In this document: positions 25,409 through 37,220 of the stretch, piece by piece | How positions within the stretch are numbered: the first letter of the stretch is position 1 | Layout: the number at the start of each line of letters is the position of its first letter | Assembly: GCA_015499985.1 (NCBI GenBank) | Contig: JAAAUF010000114.1 | Coordinates: forward strand, 9,999 to 63,951 | DNA: 53,953 bases | Direction of reading: 5' to 3' | Source of the DNA: Haplosporangium gracile | Lineage: Eukaryota; Mortierellomycota; Mortierellomycetes; Mortierellales; Mortierellaceae | Notes under the pieces: generated by a model | Seen by the model: only the letters and a program-made list of their open reading frames with translations | Database searches by the model: none | What the model was told of the DNA's origin: nothing | Translations under genes and position numbers: made by a program

Positions 25409-27964
25409 ATGAGGCCCCTCCTCCTCGACTGCAGCCGATGCTGTCTCCTGTTAATCCTCGTCATCCTTCCCCTCGCAACATCCGAATCTCCAAAACTACA
25501 TAAGTAAACAGCACTCCTTTCATTCTCTCTCTCTCTCCCTCTTTCGTCAACTACTTACCACTGCTATCTGCGCTTTTGAATCCAAGGTCCTCTCTGTCTC
25601 AAACATATAACTTATCTCTTTGGTGTTATTTGTTGTTGTCGAATATTACACGGTCTATTATTAGAATCTCGGTCAAGCAGTACCCAGGCGAAAGTCCAAG
25701 GGCTTCTCAGGAACTGCGCGCCCACCACAGCTCCCGAGTTGCCTTTATGTCGAAACTGCACCAATACAACGATATTAAGCAAAGCCTGCCTCCTACAACA
25801 GACGACGAAGCAGCAGCAGAAGGAACAACAACACTACCACATCTCATCGTTGACGATACCCCAGACTCGAATTTCAAACGAGCCCTGTCCAACTCAAACC
25901 TAAAAGGAGCAATAGCAAAAGGACGAGCGCCGGGCGACGATAGCGATGATGACGATCCAACCATCATGAAGATATCTTTCATGGACAAACTCGATCAGGA
26001 ACTGGAGAAACTAAAACGGATACATGAAAAGCACAGCCAGCAGAAGCAGAAACAACCAAAGCGGGCTCTGGTCGGAGTAGCGCCACTTCGGGGCAATGCT
26101 CTTGACACCCAATGGGTTGCTGCCATGGAGATCGGGTCCCCGCCACAAGAGTTCTCGGTTGTCTTTGATACCGGCAGCAGTGACCTCTGGATCCCCTCGA
26201 CAAGTTGTCAGACATTGACATGTATGACCCTTCGACGGTTCAACCCTTCTCGGTCTAGGTAATTATTCGGACCGTTATCCTTTTTTTTTCTTTTTGCTTC
26301 TAGGGATTGGTGGTGGTGCGCATTTGGAGGACCGGAATGTGGAAGAGAGAGATGAAAAAAAAGGGAAATGAAATATTTACCTTGTTTTCGTTGGACCAGA
26401 ACAGGGCATGGGCGACCTTGCGCCCCAACATTTTCTTTCAGGTGAAAACCATCACACTAATTTGCTGTGCACAAACACAGACGCGGATATAGGAAATAGG
26501 TAATAGGAAAGCTGAAACTAGGAAAAGCCATTCAGCAGAGACTATTTAGAATAACAGGAAAAGATGCAACATGCTCATGGAAAGGCGCTCAAGAAGTTAT
26601 AACGATGGATACGCTACAACAACCCAATACCGGCACTGTCGCCAGCCCAAAATGGACCAAGTGCGACCCATCTCAAAGTTCACAAGTCTTAACGTCCTTG
26701 CTCTTTTTACTCGTACATTTCTGCAAATTTAGTACGTTCCACGAAGATGGGAGGCCTTGGTCAATCAACTATGCAGACGACTCCAAGGTCTCGGGTGTGC
26801 TGGCAAAGGACAATATCAAAGTCGCAGGAATCATGATCAACGACCAAACTTTCGGCATGGCATCTGTCAACTCGGGATCTACAGCTGCGACAGGTGTTGA
26901 CGGGATCATGGGACTCGGTTTCAACTCTAATAACGGAATGGGCAGTAAGTTGTCTGACCTCGGAAGTAGCAGTTGAATTCGACGGCCACAACCTCCGAAG
27001 ATATCTGGACGCACCTGGACTCTATGAACTCAACGTGTATTTTGTCCGTTACCTCTCATAGATGTCAATACGCCAATAACGAATATGATTTTGCAGAATC
27101 AGATTGACCAGCCCATCGTGTCAGTGTGGCTAAACAAGGCATCGGATCAGGACGCAGGACTCTCTAACGGCGGGCAGTTTATTTTCGGAGGAGTCGATCC
27201 ATCGCTCTATATCGAACCCATTACTTACGTCCCTGTCACGTCAACTAAGGAATGGCAAATCACCATTGACCAAATCTTCATCGGACGCAAGGAACTCTCG
27301 CTCTCCAGCGCAGCATCCTCTGCGGTTGTCGATACTGGATCTTCGTATATTCTCTTCCCGGATTACTTGGCAACAGCATTTCATCGAGCGATCCCCAACT
27401 CGCAGTACGACAGCAAGTTGGGCTGGTGGGTCCCCTGCGCTCTGGCCAATTCGCGATCTGTGGGAGATTTGACGTTTGTGTTGGGTGGGAAGAAGTTTAG
27501 TGTGCCGCTGTCGGATATCGTAATTCTCAAGTCGGCCTTTAATGATTATTGTCTGAGCGCGATTGATTCCTGGCAGGAACTTGCCGGTCATGGCGGTCAG
27601 TCTGTAAGTTTTGCTAATTTTAGATGCTGTTTTGTCTTCGGTCCGTTATTCTTTTATCGAAGAAGGAAATTGTCAGCCATATATCCTAATTCCTGGTTGT
27701 TTTTTTCAATTATTCTTCTATTATTGGTAGGGTATCCTGTTAGGAGACTTGTTTATCAAGAACCAGTATGTAGTCTACGACTACGTGAAGCAACAGATCG
27801 GATTCGCGGAAAAGGTCGATATGGCTCCAGGAGGAATCAATCTGAACGCCAAAAATACTGCGGGAGGTGGATGGAGTAATGTCAGAGCGACTAGTAGGAA
27901 CTTTCAGATCTCTGCTATGGCCTTTGGGGGTGTCTTGACTTTTCTGTTTTCCTGTCTCCTATAG
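25409..27964 (+). CDS. GPI-anchored aspartic protease (yapsin-like), copy A
   Basis: A1-family endoprotease probably displayed at the cell surface. Exons 25409-25503, 25665-26258, 26733-26944, 27062-27603, 27731-27964: 1677 nt, 558 codons plus TAG. Seen: signal peptide ([15 protein letters not shown]); a long acidic/Lys-rich propeptide ending in a dibasic site [11 protein letters not shown] (about residue 175), a likely maturation point; first active site [14 protein letters not shown]; second active site [31 protein letters not shown] near the C-terminus as usual for A1 proteases; and a short hydrophobic C-terminus ([18 protein letters not shown]) of GPI-signal type. Intron 2 (26259-26732) is unusually long at 474 bp, and the matching intron of copy B is equally long. 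It lies 668 bp downstream of, and on the same strand as, an M28 aminopeptidase. Confidence 0.93.
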
Positions 27965-28291
27965 AACACACGTTGTTTTTGTTGAGGCAAGAAATAAAAA
28001 GAAAATAGACAATACATAAACGCGAGGAATGTGGTTTCGGAGCTTATAACAAAACAAAAATGTAGTTTTTTTAAGAAAGCGAACCACCAATGTGAACCAC
28101 CAATAGGGGGCTCTACAACCCAGGAGGAGTTACTTTGCAAGCGTTGAATACTCATCACATAGGAGAGAAATATATATACAGCAAAATTTATTTAGAGCTC
28201 AGACAAAAATGATTGAAGAAAAAGAAGGGAACGAAGGGTATGGCATAGTAAACACGAAAGAAAGAAGAACGAAAACAGACAAAAGGGAGAC
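27965..28291. other. Convergent spacer after aspartic protease A
   Basis: Between the TAG of the protease and the stop of the next - strand gene. AATAAA lies at 27993-27998 (poly(A) signal candidate for the + gene). The region is AT-rich. On the complement there is a perfect GTAAGT donor overlapping the neighbouring stop codon, so a last short exon of that gene might lie here. Nothing else is seen. Confidence 0.5.
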
Positions 28292-30811
28292 TTACACTAT
28301 CGATGAGTCTTCTTCATGATCACCAACGCGTCGTCGCTTCTCTCGACCCTCACTGCCGTCTTGTCCCGAAGAAGACTCACTCGAACTCGAATCTGAAGCC
28401 GAGTCGACGTTGCCACCATCATGATGAGGAGAAACCGGCTCTGTACTCGATCCAGCCGGTGTAGGTGCGCCTTCCTGACCATTTCCAGTAGAAGTGGAAG
28501 CGGCAGTGGCAGTGGTGTATGGGACAATAGGGGTGTCATCGGCAGGAGAAGCGGTAGTATCGGATGCACCCAGGTTGTAGAGCATAGATCTTGCGGCATT
28601 TGATACGGCTGTCCTTGCCGCCGAAATGCCTCCCGCGAGGGTGCCGGCCATAAGCACGGTAGTCGAAGACGGCGGCAGCGATGTTCCTGCAGCTGATCCG
28701 CTTGGAGTTGCCGACAACGACGACGAAGTTGACAAGGAGGAGGAAGCTGTTGAAGTACGACCAATTGGCAGTATGGCCGATGTTAACGAACCTTCAGTAG
28801 TGTCACCAGAACGTGTAGACGCTGGGATGTCAATGGCGCCACCGAATCCGTCTGGGAAGTTCGGATCAACTCCAGCAGGAAGGTTGAAGGTATGTGTCGC
28901 CACCCCTGTGGCTGAGCACACAAACGAAGTGACGGCGAAGGCAGGCCCTCCTGCTCCTGTTGGCGCTGCTGGTGCTGGTGCAGCTTGCACTGCCACTTCA
29001 ACTTGAGCGGCCCCTCCACTTCCTCTACGACCGACGAGTTGAACAACTCCAGAGTCGAGAACCTCATCCTCTCCCTCATCAGAACTTGCATGGCCTCTAG
29101 GTGGGCTAGAACCACCAGATCCCGCGCCTCCGCCATAACCAGCATTCGCGGGAGCGCTGTTGTTACTAGCCGTCTCCATCTCTGAGCGCGGTCTCTTGGC
29201 ACCAGTCCGGGTATCGCCCCTCGAGTGGGTCAGACTTGTCAAATGAGCAACATCACCACCGACGGAGGTGGCAACGGCTACAGTATCAGCAGCAGCAGTC
29301 GTTGAAAGGGGAGAGGTATGAGGTCTTGGGGACGAGGTTCCTGGTTGACGCATGCTCAGGTTGTCGCCTTGGTTCGAACGTGCTCTTGTCGTACGCTGCG
29401 TAGAAGGATATGGAGCAGACTGTTGGCGTGTTGGAGGTGGTGGCGTCGCGGAACATGATCCATTCCCTCCAAGATTAAGAATGGCGTTCTCTCTGGTACT
29501 CTCACGGGCGGCGGTATCACCACCCATCACCACATTAACTGCAGCAGCGACGACAGCAGCAGCAGCAGCAGAAGCAGATCGAGTCTGCCGTCCCGCAGAA
29601 GAGGAACGCACCGAGAAATCAGGAACCAACAATGTTTGTGTCCTGGGTCCCAGGGAAGCCCTATTCCTAGCTCTACGGCGAGCCTCGCTCTGGACAACGA
29701 CTGCTGCAGTGCCGCCGGCAGCTTCAGTTGCGCTGACGTCCGCCATTCTTAGCGGACGTAGTCGAGGTGGACGAGAAAGAGCAGTGAATAAGGACGGGGA
29801 AAATGGCTGTGACGATCTTTGGTCGAGGTTGAGGACCACGTTGTCGCTGGATCGAGTTCTGGATGGAGTGATAATAGCCTCGGCCTGGGCCAGGGTTTGA
29901 GTCCGAGCTTCCCAGCCCGCGACCATATCGGCCGTCACAGAAGTAACAGGACCAGAAGTTGAGGGTCTTGTCGGACGAGGTGGATTGGAAGCGGCGACGT
30001 CGGACTCCGACCCAATTTCAGAATTAGGTTGAGCTACAGTATGGGCTGAAATGACGGCGTTGGCAGAATTGAGGGCCATGAGCTGCTCAGACATAACCCG
30101 GCCTCGACCGCGACCTCTGGTGGTGGACGTAGTGATCGGGGTAGGTGGCGGAGGAGGTGGAGGAGGTGGAGGCACCGAGATCTGCGCTTGCGAGGTGACA
30201 ATGGCGGTGGCTGTAGTCAATGAATCACCACCATTGGTGGTATTGGCTGAAGGCAATTGCGGCACAGTCGCGTTGTCGGGAGTCGTTGCATTTCTCAGCG
30301 TCAGACGACGGGGTCTTCGGGACGACGAAATGAACGGGTTTCGGGCAGGGGGGCGTACATTGGTGGTGACGGCAGTGGCGATCGGCGACGAAGGGGAAAC
30401 GGCTTGCGCAGTTGAGGCAGCAACAGGAAATGATGTAGCAACAGTCGAGGGAGAGAGCGAAGATGCTTCTGCGTCAGTAGTGATAGCTTGGCCTGGCTGT
30501 TGTTGTTGTTGGTGCTGCTGTTCTCCTTCGGAGGCAGGAGGAACTTCGATCGGAGTAACGTTCTCGGACGGGGTTGGAGCTCGCGAGCGTCGAGCTGTTG
30601 AACCTTGATGACAAGTAGGCAAAAGAAGGAAAAATAAAAAGTTTAGGGTGAGTACAACAGGGAGTTTACTCTTGCTTCCTTGCAGGGGAAAATTTGAGCA
30701 TTAAGCACCTGTGCAGAAGGGAGAGAGGGTGCAAGGAAAACAAAAGGGCAGGGATTTTTCAAGGCAAACTCAAGTTGTACCTTTATCTCGGGGTTCACGT
30801 CTTGGGGGCAT
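28292..30811 (-). CDS. Unrecognised Ser/Thr/Ala-rich low-complexity protein
   Basis: Complement of 30781-30811 (MPPRREPRDKG) joined to 28292-30603: 2343 nt, 780 codons plus TAA. The protein is nearly all low complexity: Gln tract, proline run (about 10 Pro) followed by RGRGRGR, Ala tracts, and an acidic/Ser tail ending in a basic EKRRRVGDHEED segment. The pattern suggests an intrinsically disordered, possibly nuclear protein; I recognise no domain. The only ordered-looking stretch is around FVCSATGVATHTFNLPAGVD (about residue 560-590). The short first exon is supported by a donor (GGTACA) and the acceptor tcatcaag. The stop overlaps a perfect GTAAGT donor, so the 3' end is uncertain. Long + strand ORFs on the opposite strand are treated as shadows. 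Confidence 0.65.
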
Positions 30812-31872
30812 GATGGATTTCTGCCGTGTCTGGTGGGGAATAGGGGTATTTTGTGTGTCTGTGTGTAAATGTGTAAAAAAGAGTTGATTGAGTAATGAAG
30901 ATGAAAAAAGGCACGAGAAAAGTTTGCTTAAATGAAAAACCCAAAAGAGGCGGCGCGATTTGGCTGTACCTACCTCATGGTCCAAATGGCATGGATCATC
31001 GCCTCCTTGTGGTACGATGAGACATAGCAACATTAGGAACAAAGAAAAAGGACGTCATAAACGACGGGTGAGTGGCGATCTTTGTTGTGTGTCAGAGAAA
31101 AAAAAAGTGTGGTATGTGAGGGGCTGGGTGCATTTATTAATTTGTTGTTGGCAACAATAGGATGCGAGATAGGGAGGTGGAGAAGGGGTACATAGGCGGA
31201 GGACATGATAAAAAGAGAAGAAGTAAAGAACAAAGAAGTGGCAAAGTGGCGCGGTTCACTTGCAGACAGGACGTCGGATGGAGGAAAAGAAAGAAGAAAG
31301 AGCGGAGGGTGGCTATGAAAGGAAAGGGAGAAGCGATGATGACGAGGAAAGAGAATGGAAGGGCATGAAAGGGCATGAAAGATGAAAAAAAAAGGCGCGC
31401 ATATGCAAAGTAGGTGGTAATGGATTCAGTGGCGCCTCTTTCGTTCAAAAATTGATTCATAGGGATTCGCTGTGTTTTTGCGCTACCTGTAGTTGAACAT
31501 ACAAACAAGCAAAATGGTTCGGCTGCATTCATGCCACCCTAATCACAAATAATCAGCGAGAACAATTGAAAGATGAAATGTCGCTCTTCTAGGACGGACA
31601 CTGTCTCTTTCTTTGCAAAGCTTTTTGTTAACCGATGTGTTTGACAGGCTGTAAGTATCGATAACAAACAGCAACACTATCCTTCCATTTCTCGGCCATA
31701 CCTAAGTCAATTGTTTCATCAATCAGAGTATTTGCTGAGAGTTATGTTTAAGAAAAAAAGAAGATCTGTATGTATTGAAGAAAGTTATATGAAAAAAATG
31801 TTTGTGGTTATGGCCCATCTGCTTAAAAAAATGGCTATAAGTCCCGCACCCAAGCGCAAAAATATCTCGACT
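30812..31872 (-). other. Intergenic: promoter/leader of the low-complexity protein gene and 3' flank of the next gene
   Basis: No ORF with coding character. The + strand is purine-rich between about 31150 and 31390, i.e. pyrimidine-rich on the transcribed-like strand of the gene ending at 28292, consistent with a leader or promoter. The segment 31740-31872 adjoins the 3' end of the coiled-coil gene and is AT-rich. No RNA gene or repeat of note is seen. Confidence 0.5.
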
Positions 31873-33980
31873 CTACTGCTCATCCTCATTGTTTTTCCCC
31901 TCTTCGACCTCATAATCTTCAACCTCATAATCTTTCTCCTCCTCAACTTCCTCATCTTCTTCCTGTCCAACCTCTTCGTCCTCGGTATCAGGTGTAGAGC
32001 CGTCCTCGTTAGAAGGATTGCCCTCATTGGCTTCCTGGACCCAATCGTGAACTCGGTAGTCTAGGGTGCTGGAGTTGTATGGGTACATAATATCTCTCTC
32101 TACAAAGTCAGCTACCATGGCCGTCGCCACTACGGAAGGTGACTGGCTGGAAGGAGATCCATGGGCAGCGTGACGGTCTTGCTCGTTTAGAACTTGACCT
32201 TGACTTTGAGAAACTAGGACAAGAGTAGAAGCTGCGGTGGCAGTGGGATTCTCGTCGAAGCCCTCAACAGCCGGAGGAGGCAGGGTTGGCGACGTACCCA
32301 GAATGTAGGATTCGATATATGGAGTATCAGAAAGTAATCCTGTTCCATTCTCCTGATGCAACAATGCTTGTCCTCTCTGCTGGGGTGCCAACGGTCCTCT
32401 AAAATGACGCCAGCTCGTCCCCTCCGAATAGGCCAGGGCTTGCGGGTTCTGTGGAGGTGCAGGTACTAGTCGCCGAAGGGAACTGGGGCCACGAGGATTA
32501 AGCGACCTCGATGGCGAAGGCGACGACGACGACGACGCCGCACCCGACCGCCCTTGTTGAGATTGGCTACAAATGATGCAAACAAACGTCCCTTCACGAT
32601 GACGGAGGTGTACATTCTGGCTCTTGAGTTCGCAGATCTCTTGCTCGCGAAGGTGATTCAGGTTCTGGAGATCCCCATAATTCTGATGAATGGCCTGGAT
32701 CTCTTGGTGAAGCGCCTGGATCTCTTGTGCGAGGTTCTGATTCGCCTGCCGAAAGCTACGGTTGTCTTGCTGGAGGGCTTGATTGTCTTGGTAGAGGACC
32801 TGGTTGTCTTGCAGGAGGTTTTGGTTATCTTGCTGAAGGCCATGGATCTGTTGCTGGAGATCGTAGTTGTGTTGGTTCAGGTAAGCACTCTCGTCCAGAA
32901 ACTGACTCACAGTACAAATACTTTGTTCTTCCCTGGCCCTGGAATCGTTAAGTTGTTCTTCGGCAAGTGAAATCATGCCCGTCAGCTCATCGTCGCACTG
33001 CGATCCTCTCTGGGACTGTCTTGCGACCGGAGCCGAAGAACCGGGACTTCCGTGATCACTACCGCCAGCAGAGCTTGACGTAGCTGAATCATGGCTACCA
33101 GCAGCAGTAGGGCTAGAAGCAGCAAGGCTAATAGCAGGAGCAGAGGGAGTTTCATCGGATTGAGGCTGCTCTGTGTGCTGGGACGACTGCTGGCATTGGT
33201 GGGAACCAGCAGTGCGTCTGGCATCGGAGAATCGACCGGCAGGAGAAGACCTGGCATATGGAGTACTACTACTAGAGCTGCGAGGGGGGCTTGCGATGCG
33301 AAAAGAAATTGCTCCGCCAGCGCTCGAACGCGTGGGAGTGAGACGCGGAGACTTTGTACAAGAGGGTCTAACACCATAGGATCCGGATTCAGGAGGATGG
33401 AGACTAGGTGAGCCAACGCGAGGTGGTAGGGGTGGAGGAGACCCACGACGAGAGGGATGAACTCGAGTCGAAACGAGGCGAGACCGGGCTGGGGGAGGGG
33501 GAGGAGGAAGAGTGGGAGAGTTTGGCTCGACTTCTTGGTTGGAGCGGCGGAAGTAAAGGGTTCGGTTGGGGTAGTAGGGGATCCAGCCTGGGTTCCCGTC
33601 AGTCAGACTTGCAGTGAGAAGGTTATGTACAACAAAAAAGGAGAGAAGAAGGAAAATAGAGGGGGTCATAGTAAGTATTAGTCCATTGTGATATTCGGCG
33701 CACAAAAGTATACGAATAGAAAAAAAAACAGAATGACCTAAACTCACCCCTGAATTAAGACGGGATATTGTTGGCACTCATCTTTGAAGATGAGGATGTC
33801 CCCAGGGTACTGGAAAACGACATAGACATCCTGCATTCTAACATACGGGCTGCCTTCATCGTCGTAAGAAGGGGAGATACGGTAGATTGGGCGACCGGCT
33901 GAGGTCAGGTGGACCATAGGGATATGCTGCATCAGCTGGACATGATCACTGTCTTCGGTGTTGTTGATGGAAGCCATCAT
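31873..33980 (-). CDS. Unrecognised protein with Gln/Asn-rich coiled coil and acidic tail
   Basis: Complement of 33748-33980 joined to 31873-33607: 1968 nt, 655 codons plus TAG. The N-terminal part (residues 1-110: LTSAGRPIYRISPSY, VYVVFQYPGDILIFKDECQ, then NPGWIPYYPNRTLYFRR after the splice) looks folded and is the best handle for finding relatives. Then follow Pro/Ser-rich disorder, an imperfect seven-residue repeat of the type LxQDNQx (about residues 320-390, strong coiled-coil character), a lone CIIC near residue 420 that is too short to call a zinc finger, more Ser-rich disorder, and a Glu/Asp-rich C-terminus. ATG at 33980 or 33977 (two in a row). I do not recognise a family and assign no function. 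Confidence 0.7.
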
Positions 33981-36069
33981 TTCGATTTTTTTGCTTCCAA
34001 GTCCGGGTGGTGTTGGTTGGCTGTAGGGTGCGTTCTGAGGTATGTGTAGGAAAGAAGGAAGAATGGCGACGCAGAAGAAAAAAAAAGAGAGGGGAATTTG
34101 GACCCCTGTAGGAATATAAATAGGGTTGAGCCATCACAGATCGAACCACCATCAAAACAACTGAAAATTGAACTGTGGTGCAGGCAGGTGGGAAAATAAG
34201 CAATGACGATGGAAAATGAACCCTCTTTGAAAGGGATTACGCTCTTTGTGTATTCGTACCCGCTTTTTTTATCCATCCTCAGCTCTCGCTGGAGACCGCT
34301 TGTCATCGAAAAAAAAAATGAAACGAATCCGGACCCGGGTGGCTGCTCAGAGGAGGTCTAGCAAAAATGTGCTCCTACTCTCGTCACAAGGCAAGAAAGA
34401 TGTGTGCTCCAGTTACTGTCCCGCCACTGTTACACACCACATTTCTCACATAACAGCAGCAGCCGTTTGTCACTTTTCTGCATTGGAGCCACCTTCTCTT
34501 TCCTATTCCAAACGAATACCTATCAATGGGGCTCGGTTAAGGGAAAGAAGATGCGCTAGCCACCATCGTTATTCCGCTTCACTTAAGAAAGAATTAGGTC
34601 TGTAAGGGAAAATTGTTGTTGCATTGGTGGCGTGCCTTGATCTTTGCGACATTTCAGGGTCGATGATGATGTTTGAATCTTTGTCTCTTTACCCGCTGCT
34701 TGATTCGGAGTGACTTACTGGATACAAATATGCAACACACACAAAGAGGCTGGGCGATGATGGGTGGTTTGGGTGGTTTGGATGGGTAGAGAGGAACCAC
34801 CCACGTTTTTCTTTCATTTGTCATCCAAAAGGGACTAACTCCTGTCCCACTGCCCGGATTTTCTAAGCAGACATGGGAACTCTGTCTTTTTTTTTAGATC
34901 CAAGAGGGTGTCATCCACATTGTCCATTTCTACCCATTAAAGATTGAATATTATTTGTTCACGCCATAGACCAACCATCTCAAAGCCAACAATTCACAGT
35001 CGCGGGACTATTATTTGTGGCAAAGGAGGTTGTTCTCGGTCTGATGGACTCAGACTGCACCTCAGATACCACAGTGACTTGTCGCAGCTGCAGCAATTGA
35101 AACAACAGACAGGCTTGGTAAGCTGTCCCAGGGTTCATCATCATGCAAAGCTCCTATGATCTGCGAGAGAGCAGAGGACAAGGGTGCGGACTAAGCGCAG
35201 TGCCCCTGATTTAAAAGATGGTGTCTGCCAGGCCGCCTGTGATGAAGTCGAGCTTTAGATTTGATGAGGGTCGAACTTGCTGGTTTAGAAAGACAAGATA
35301 TGACTTGCTGCTTCATAGAGATCCCGGGTCGCTGGATGGACGGGTGTTGTTTTAAATAGATGTGCCATACGAGCGGTTCTCTGGAATCCAAACTGTGCAA
35401 GCGTTCCTGGGCTGCCCTTATGACCTGGAACGACCCCCCAAAGATTTGGAGCTGTAGATTTCGTGTTGAGCAAGCGTTTCTCTCTGTCTCACTTTCAAAT
35501 AAAACATACATTAAGGATAGCGTCTAGGATCGTGAGAAACAGTCTGCGCATTTGGTCTTGATCAAAAAGCAACTATCATTGAAGAAACGCGATGTCGACA
35601 TAAGGGTCGAAGCCCAAACGAATATAGGAGAGAATGAGGCCTGCGTTTGTCAAGCACAGAAACAGAGGAATAACGATAGAGTATGAGGAAGGAGAAGAAA
35701 AGATAGAAAGTGGGGAAGGAAGAAAAATAACATCGGGTAGTCGAAGGAGAGATATATGAAGTCATACAAGCTGGAATGCAAGTAGAAAGAATGCTTAAGA
35801 AGAGTAAGTGAGTGAGAGGGAGGCTCGCGACCTACTCAAGTATAACGCACATAGTCTAACCTCGCGTTTTTCTTTTCAGCAAAGGGGAGAAAAGTGAAGC
35901 ATCAACTCTCGCGCCACCCATTAACTACCCAAAAGCATTTCATTAAGGGTACTTAATTTTGTTGTCGTGATCATTGGACAAATTCATAATGCCTTTTCTT
36001 TACTCTTCTTTCTCCCCTTTGCTCCAAATATTTCACATACACAAACTCGCACACAACCAAACTCTTGAC
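33981..36069. other. Divergent intergenic region between the coiled-coil gene and the F-box gene
   Basis: About 2.1 kb. The first 250 bp are probable leader of the - strand gene. Several short ORFs exist (for example - strand 35191-35511) but none has recognisable domains, supported splice sites or clear coding character. Low-complexity GGGTGGTTT repeats occur near 34762-34780. The final 100 bp lead into the + strand F-box gene; an in-frame upstream ATG at 35989 is possible. Confidence 0.45.
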
Positions 36070-37220
36070 ATGCTTCGTAGAAGTGCAAGACTCAGTACTC
36101 GCCAATCCGAAGAGAGCGAGTCTACAGTCCCAATCGCTTCTTCTCCCGCTGGTCAAGCAGGCGACTCGAGCAACCCACCTCCCGTCGACAACGCAGACAC
36201 TACAGCTCAGGATGAGGTCACCACCACCACCAAAGCTCTCAAAAGAAAACGCCGAACCAACAAGGAAGCAGACGCCAGCTCCAATCCAAACACTCGTCCT
36301 CAGGATGACGACGAGAACGATGAGAAAGAGTCCACCGCATGCGGGGGCAGCTCTGAAACAAGCGCCAAGAAAGAGGCTCATCCAAAGAAGAAGAACAAGA
36401 AAACCATCTCGCCAACTGTTGCCGCCACACCAGCAACCTCAACAAAACCAAAAAAAAAAAAAAAGAAGAATTCATTGTCACTGTTCCCAACAGATCCGAT
36501 CCCTGTGCTGTCCTCCCAACCGAAACGTGGCATCGAATCCTCTCGTACCTCCCGCCCTCCAAGGTTGCCCAGACATCTTCTGTTTCCAAGGCTTGGCTCG
36601 ATGGATCCCGCACCAGCCCTACCTGGAAGACGATCTGCGAGACGGGTGAACTCGGCAAACCTAAATTGAAGTACAAGTCGTATATGGCTCTGGCTTGTGC
36701 AAACTCTTTCTGGACCTGCGATGAATGCTTCTCTGTTACCAAGGGTCGTCCCCGAGGCTCGCACATCCCTCTCCCGATGTCTTTCTCTGCCCCTTTCGCA
36801 GAAGACAGCGGCACGAATGAGTCCGAGTCTAACATATGGATGTTGTGCTTCGAGTGCCGCCGCAAACATTATGACGATACGCCCGAAGCCCTCCACGCGG
36901 ACGCGATTGGAGATGAGCACATCTATCACGAGGACACGACCCAGATGGTCGCCAAGACGGGGGCATGCAAGACTTACAGTCTGACAGAGGAGGATCTGAA
37001 GGGGTTGGATTATGTGGTCCGACCGAACCCTCACCACTACAACGGATTGCCGATGCGACTGTTTGAGCGCGACCAAGTCCAGCGACTTGCTCTTAGGACC
37101 CATGCTGGGTGGGTTGGTATTAATGCTGTCCGTAATGGAGTTGCGCGCTCAAGATTGACCCATTTCAACCAGAGGGTGAAGGAGGTTCAGGCTGGTTCTA
37201 GGGCTCAGTCATCTCAGTAG
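36070..37220 (+). CDS. F-box protein with XPA-like zinc and C-terminal module, frame broken in an A15 run
   Basis: Likely SCF ubiquitin-ligase adaptor. The first frame (from ATG 36070, MLRRSARLSTRQ) encodes a Ser/Thr/Lys-rich, probably nuclear N-terminus up to a Lys run; an earlier in-frame ATG at 35989 is possible. A second frame continues after the 15-A run at 36450-36464: a typical F-box (CAVLPTETWHRILSYLPPS, then VAQTSSVSKAWLD), then two Cys pairs (CDEC and CFEC, zinc-binding type), then KTYSLTEEDLKGL, NPHHYN, PMRLFERDQVQRLA, resembling the C-terminal part of the XPA domain. One extra A in the run would put both halves in one frame; no GT-AG intron that bridges them was found. So this is a sequencing/assembly error, a real frameshift, or slippage on poly-A. 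The first frame alone would stop at 36669. XPA likeness is from family knowledge. Confidence 0.75.
36450..36464 (+). repeat. Run of 15 A inside the F-box gene at the frame change
   Basis: Homopolymer directly at the junction of the two coding frames of the F-box gene. It encodes Lys codons on either side. Confidence 0.9.

Noticed and set aside
28421..30608. Several long + strand ORFs opposite the low-complexity gene
   Set aside because: They are the antisense of a GC-richer, repeat-like coding region; the translations have no domains and the - strand frame is open for 2.3 kb with a supported first exon.
32568..32595. CIIC as part of a RING finger in the coiled-coil protein
   Set aside because: No further Cys/His pairs follow at the needed spacing.
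35191..35511. - strand ORFs of 106 and 62 codons
   Set aside because: Two overlapping frames with similar quality, no splice support and no recognised family; left as intergenic.
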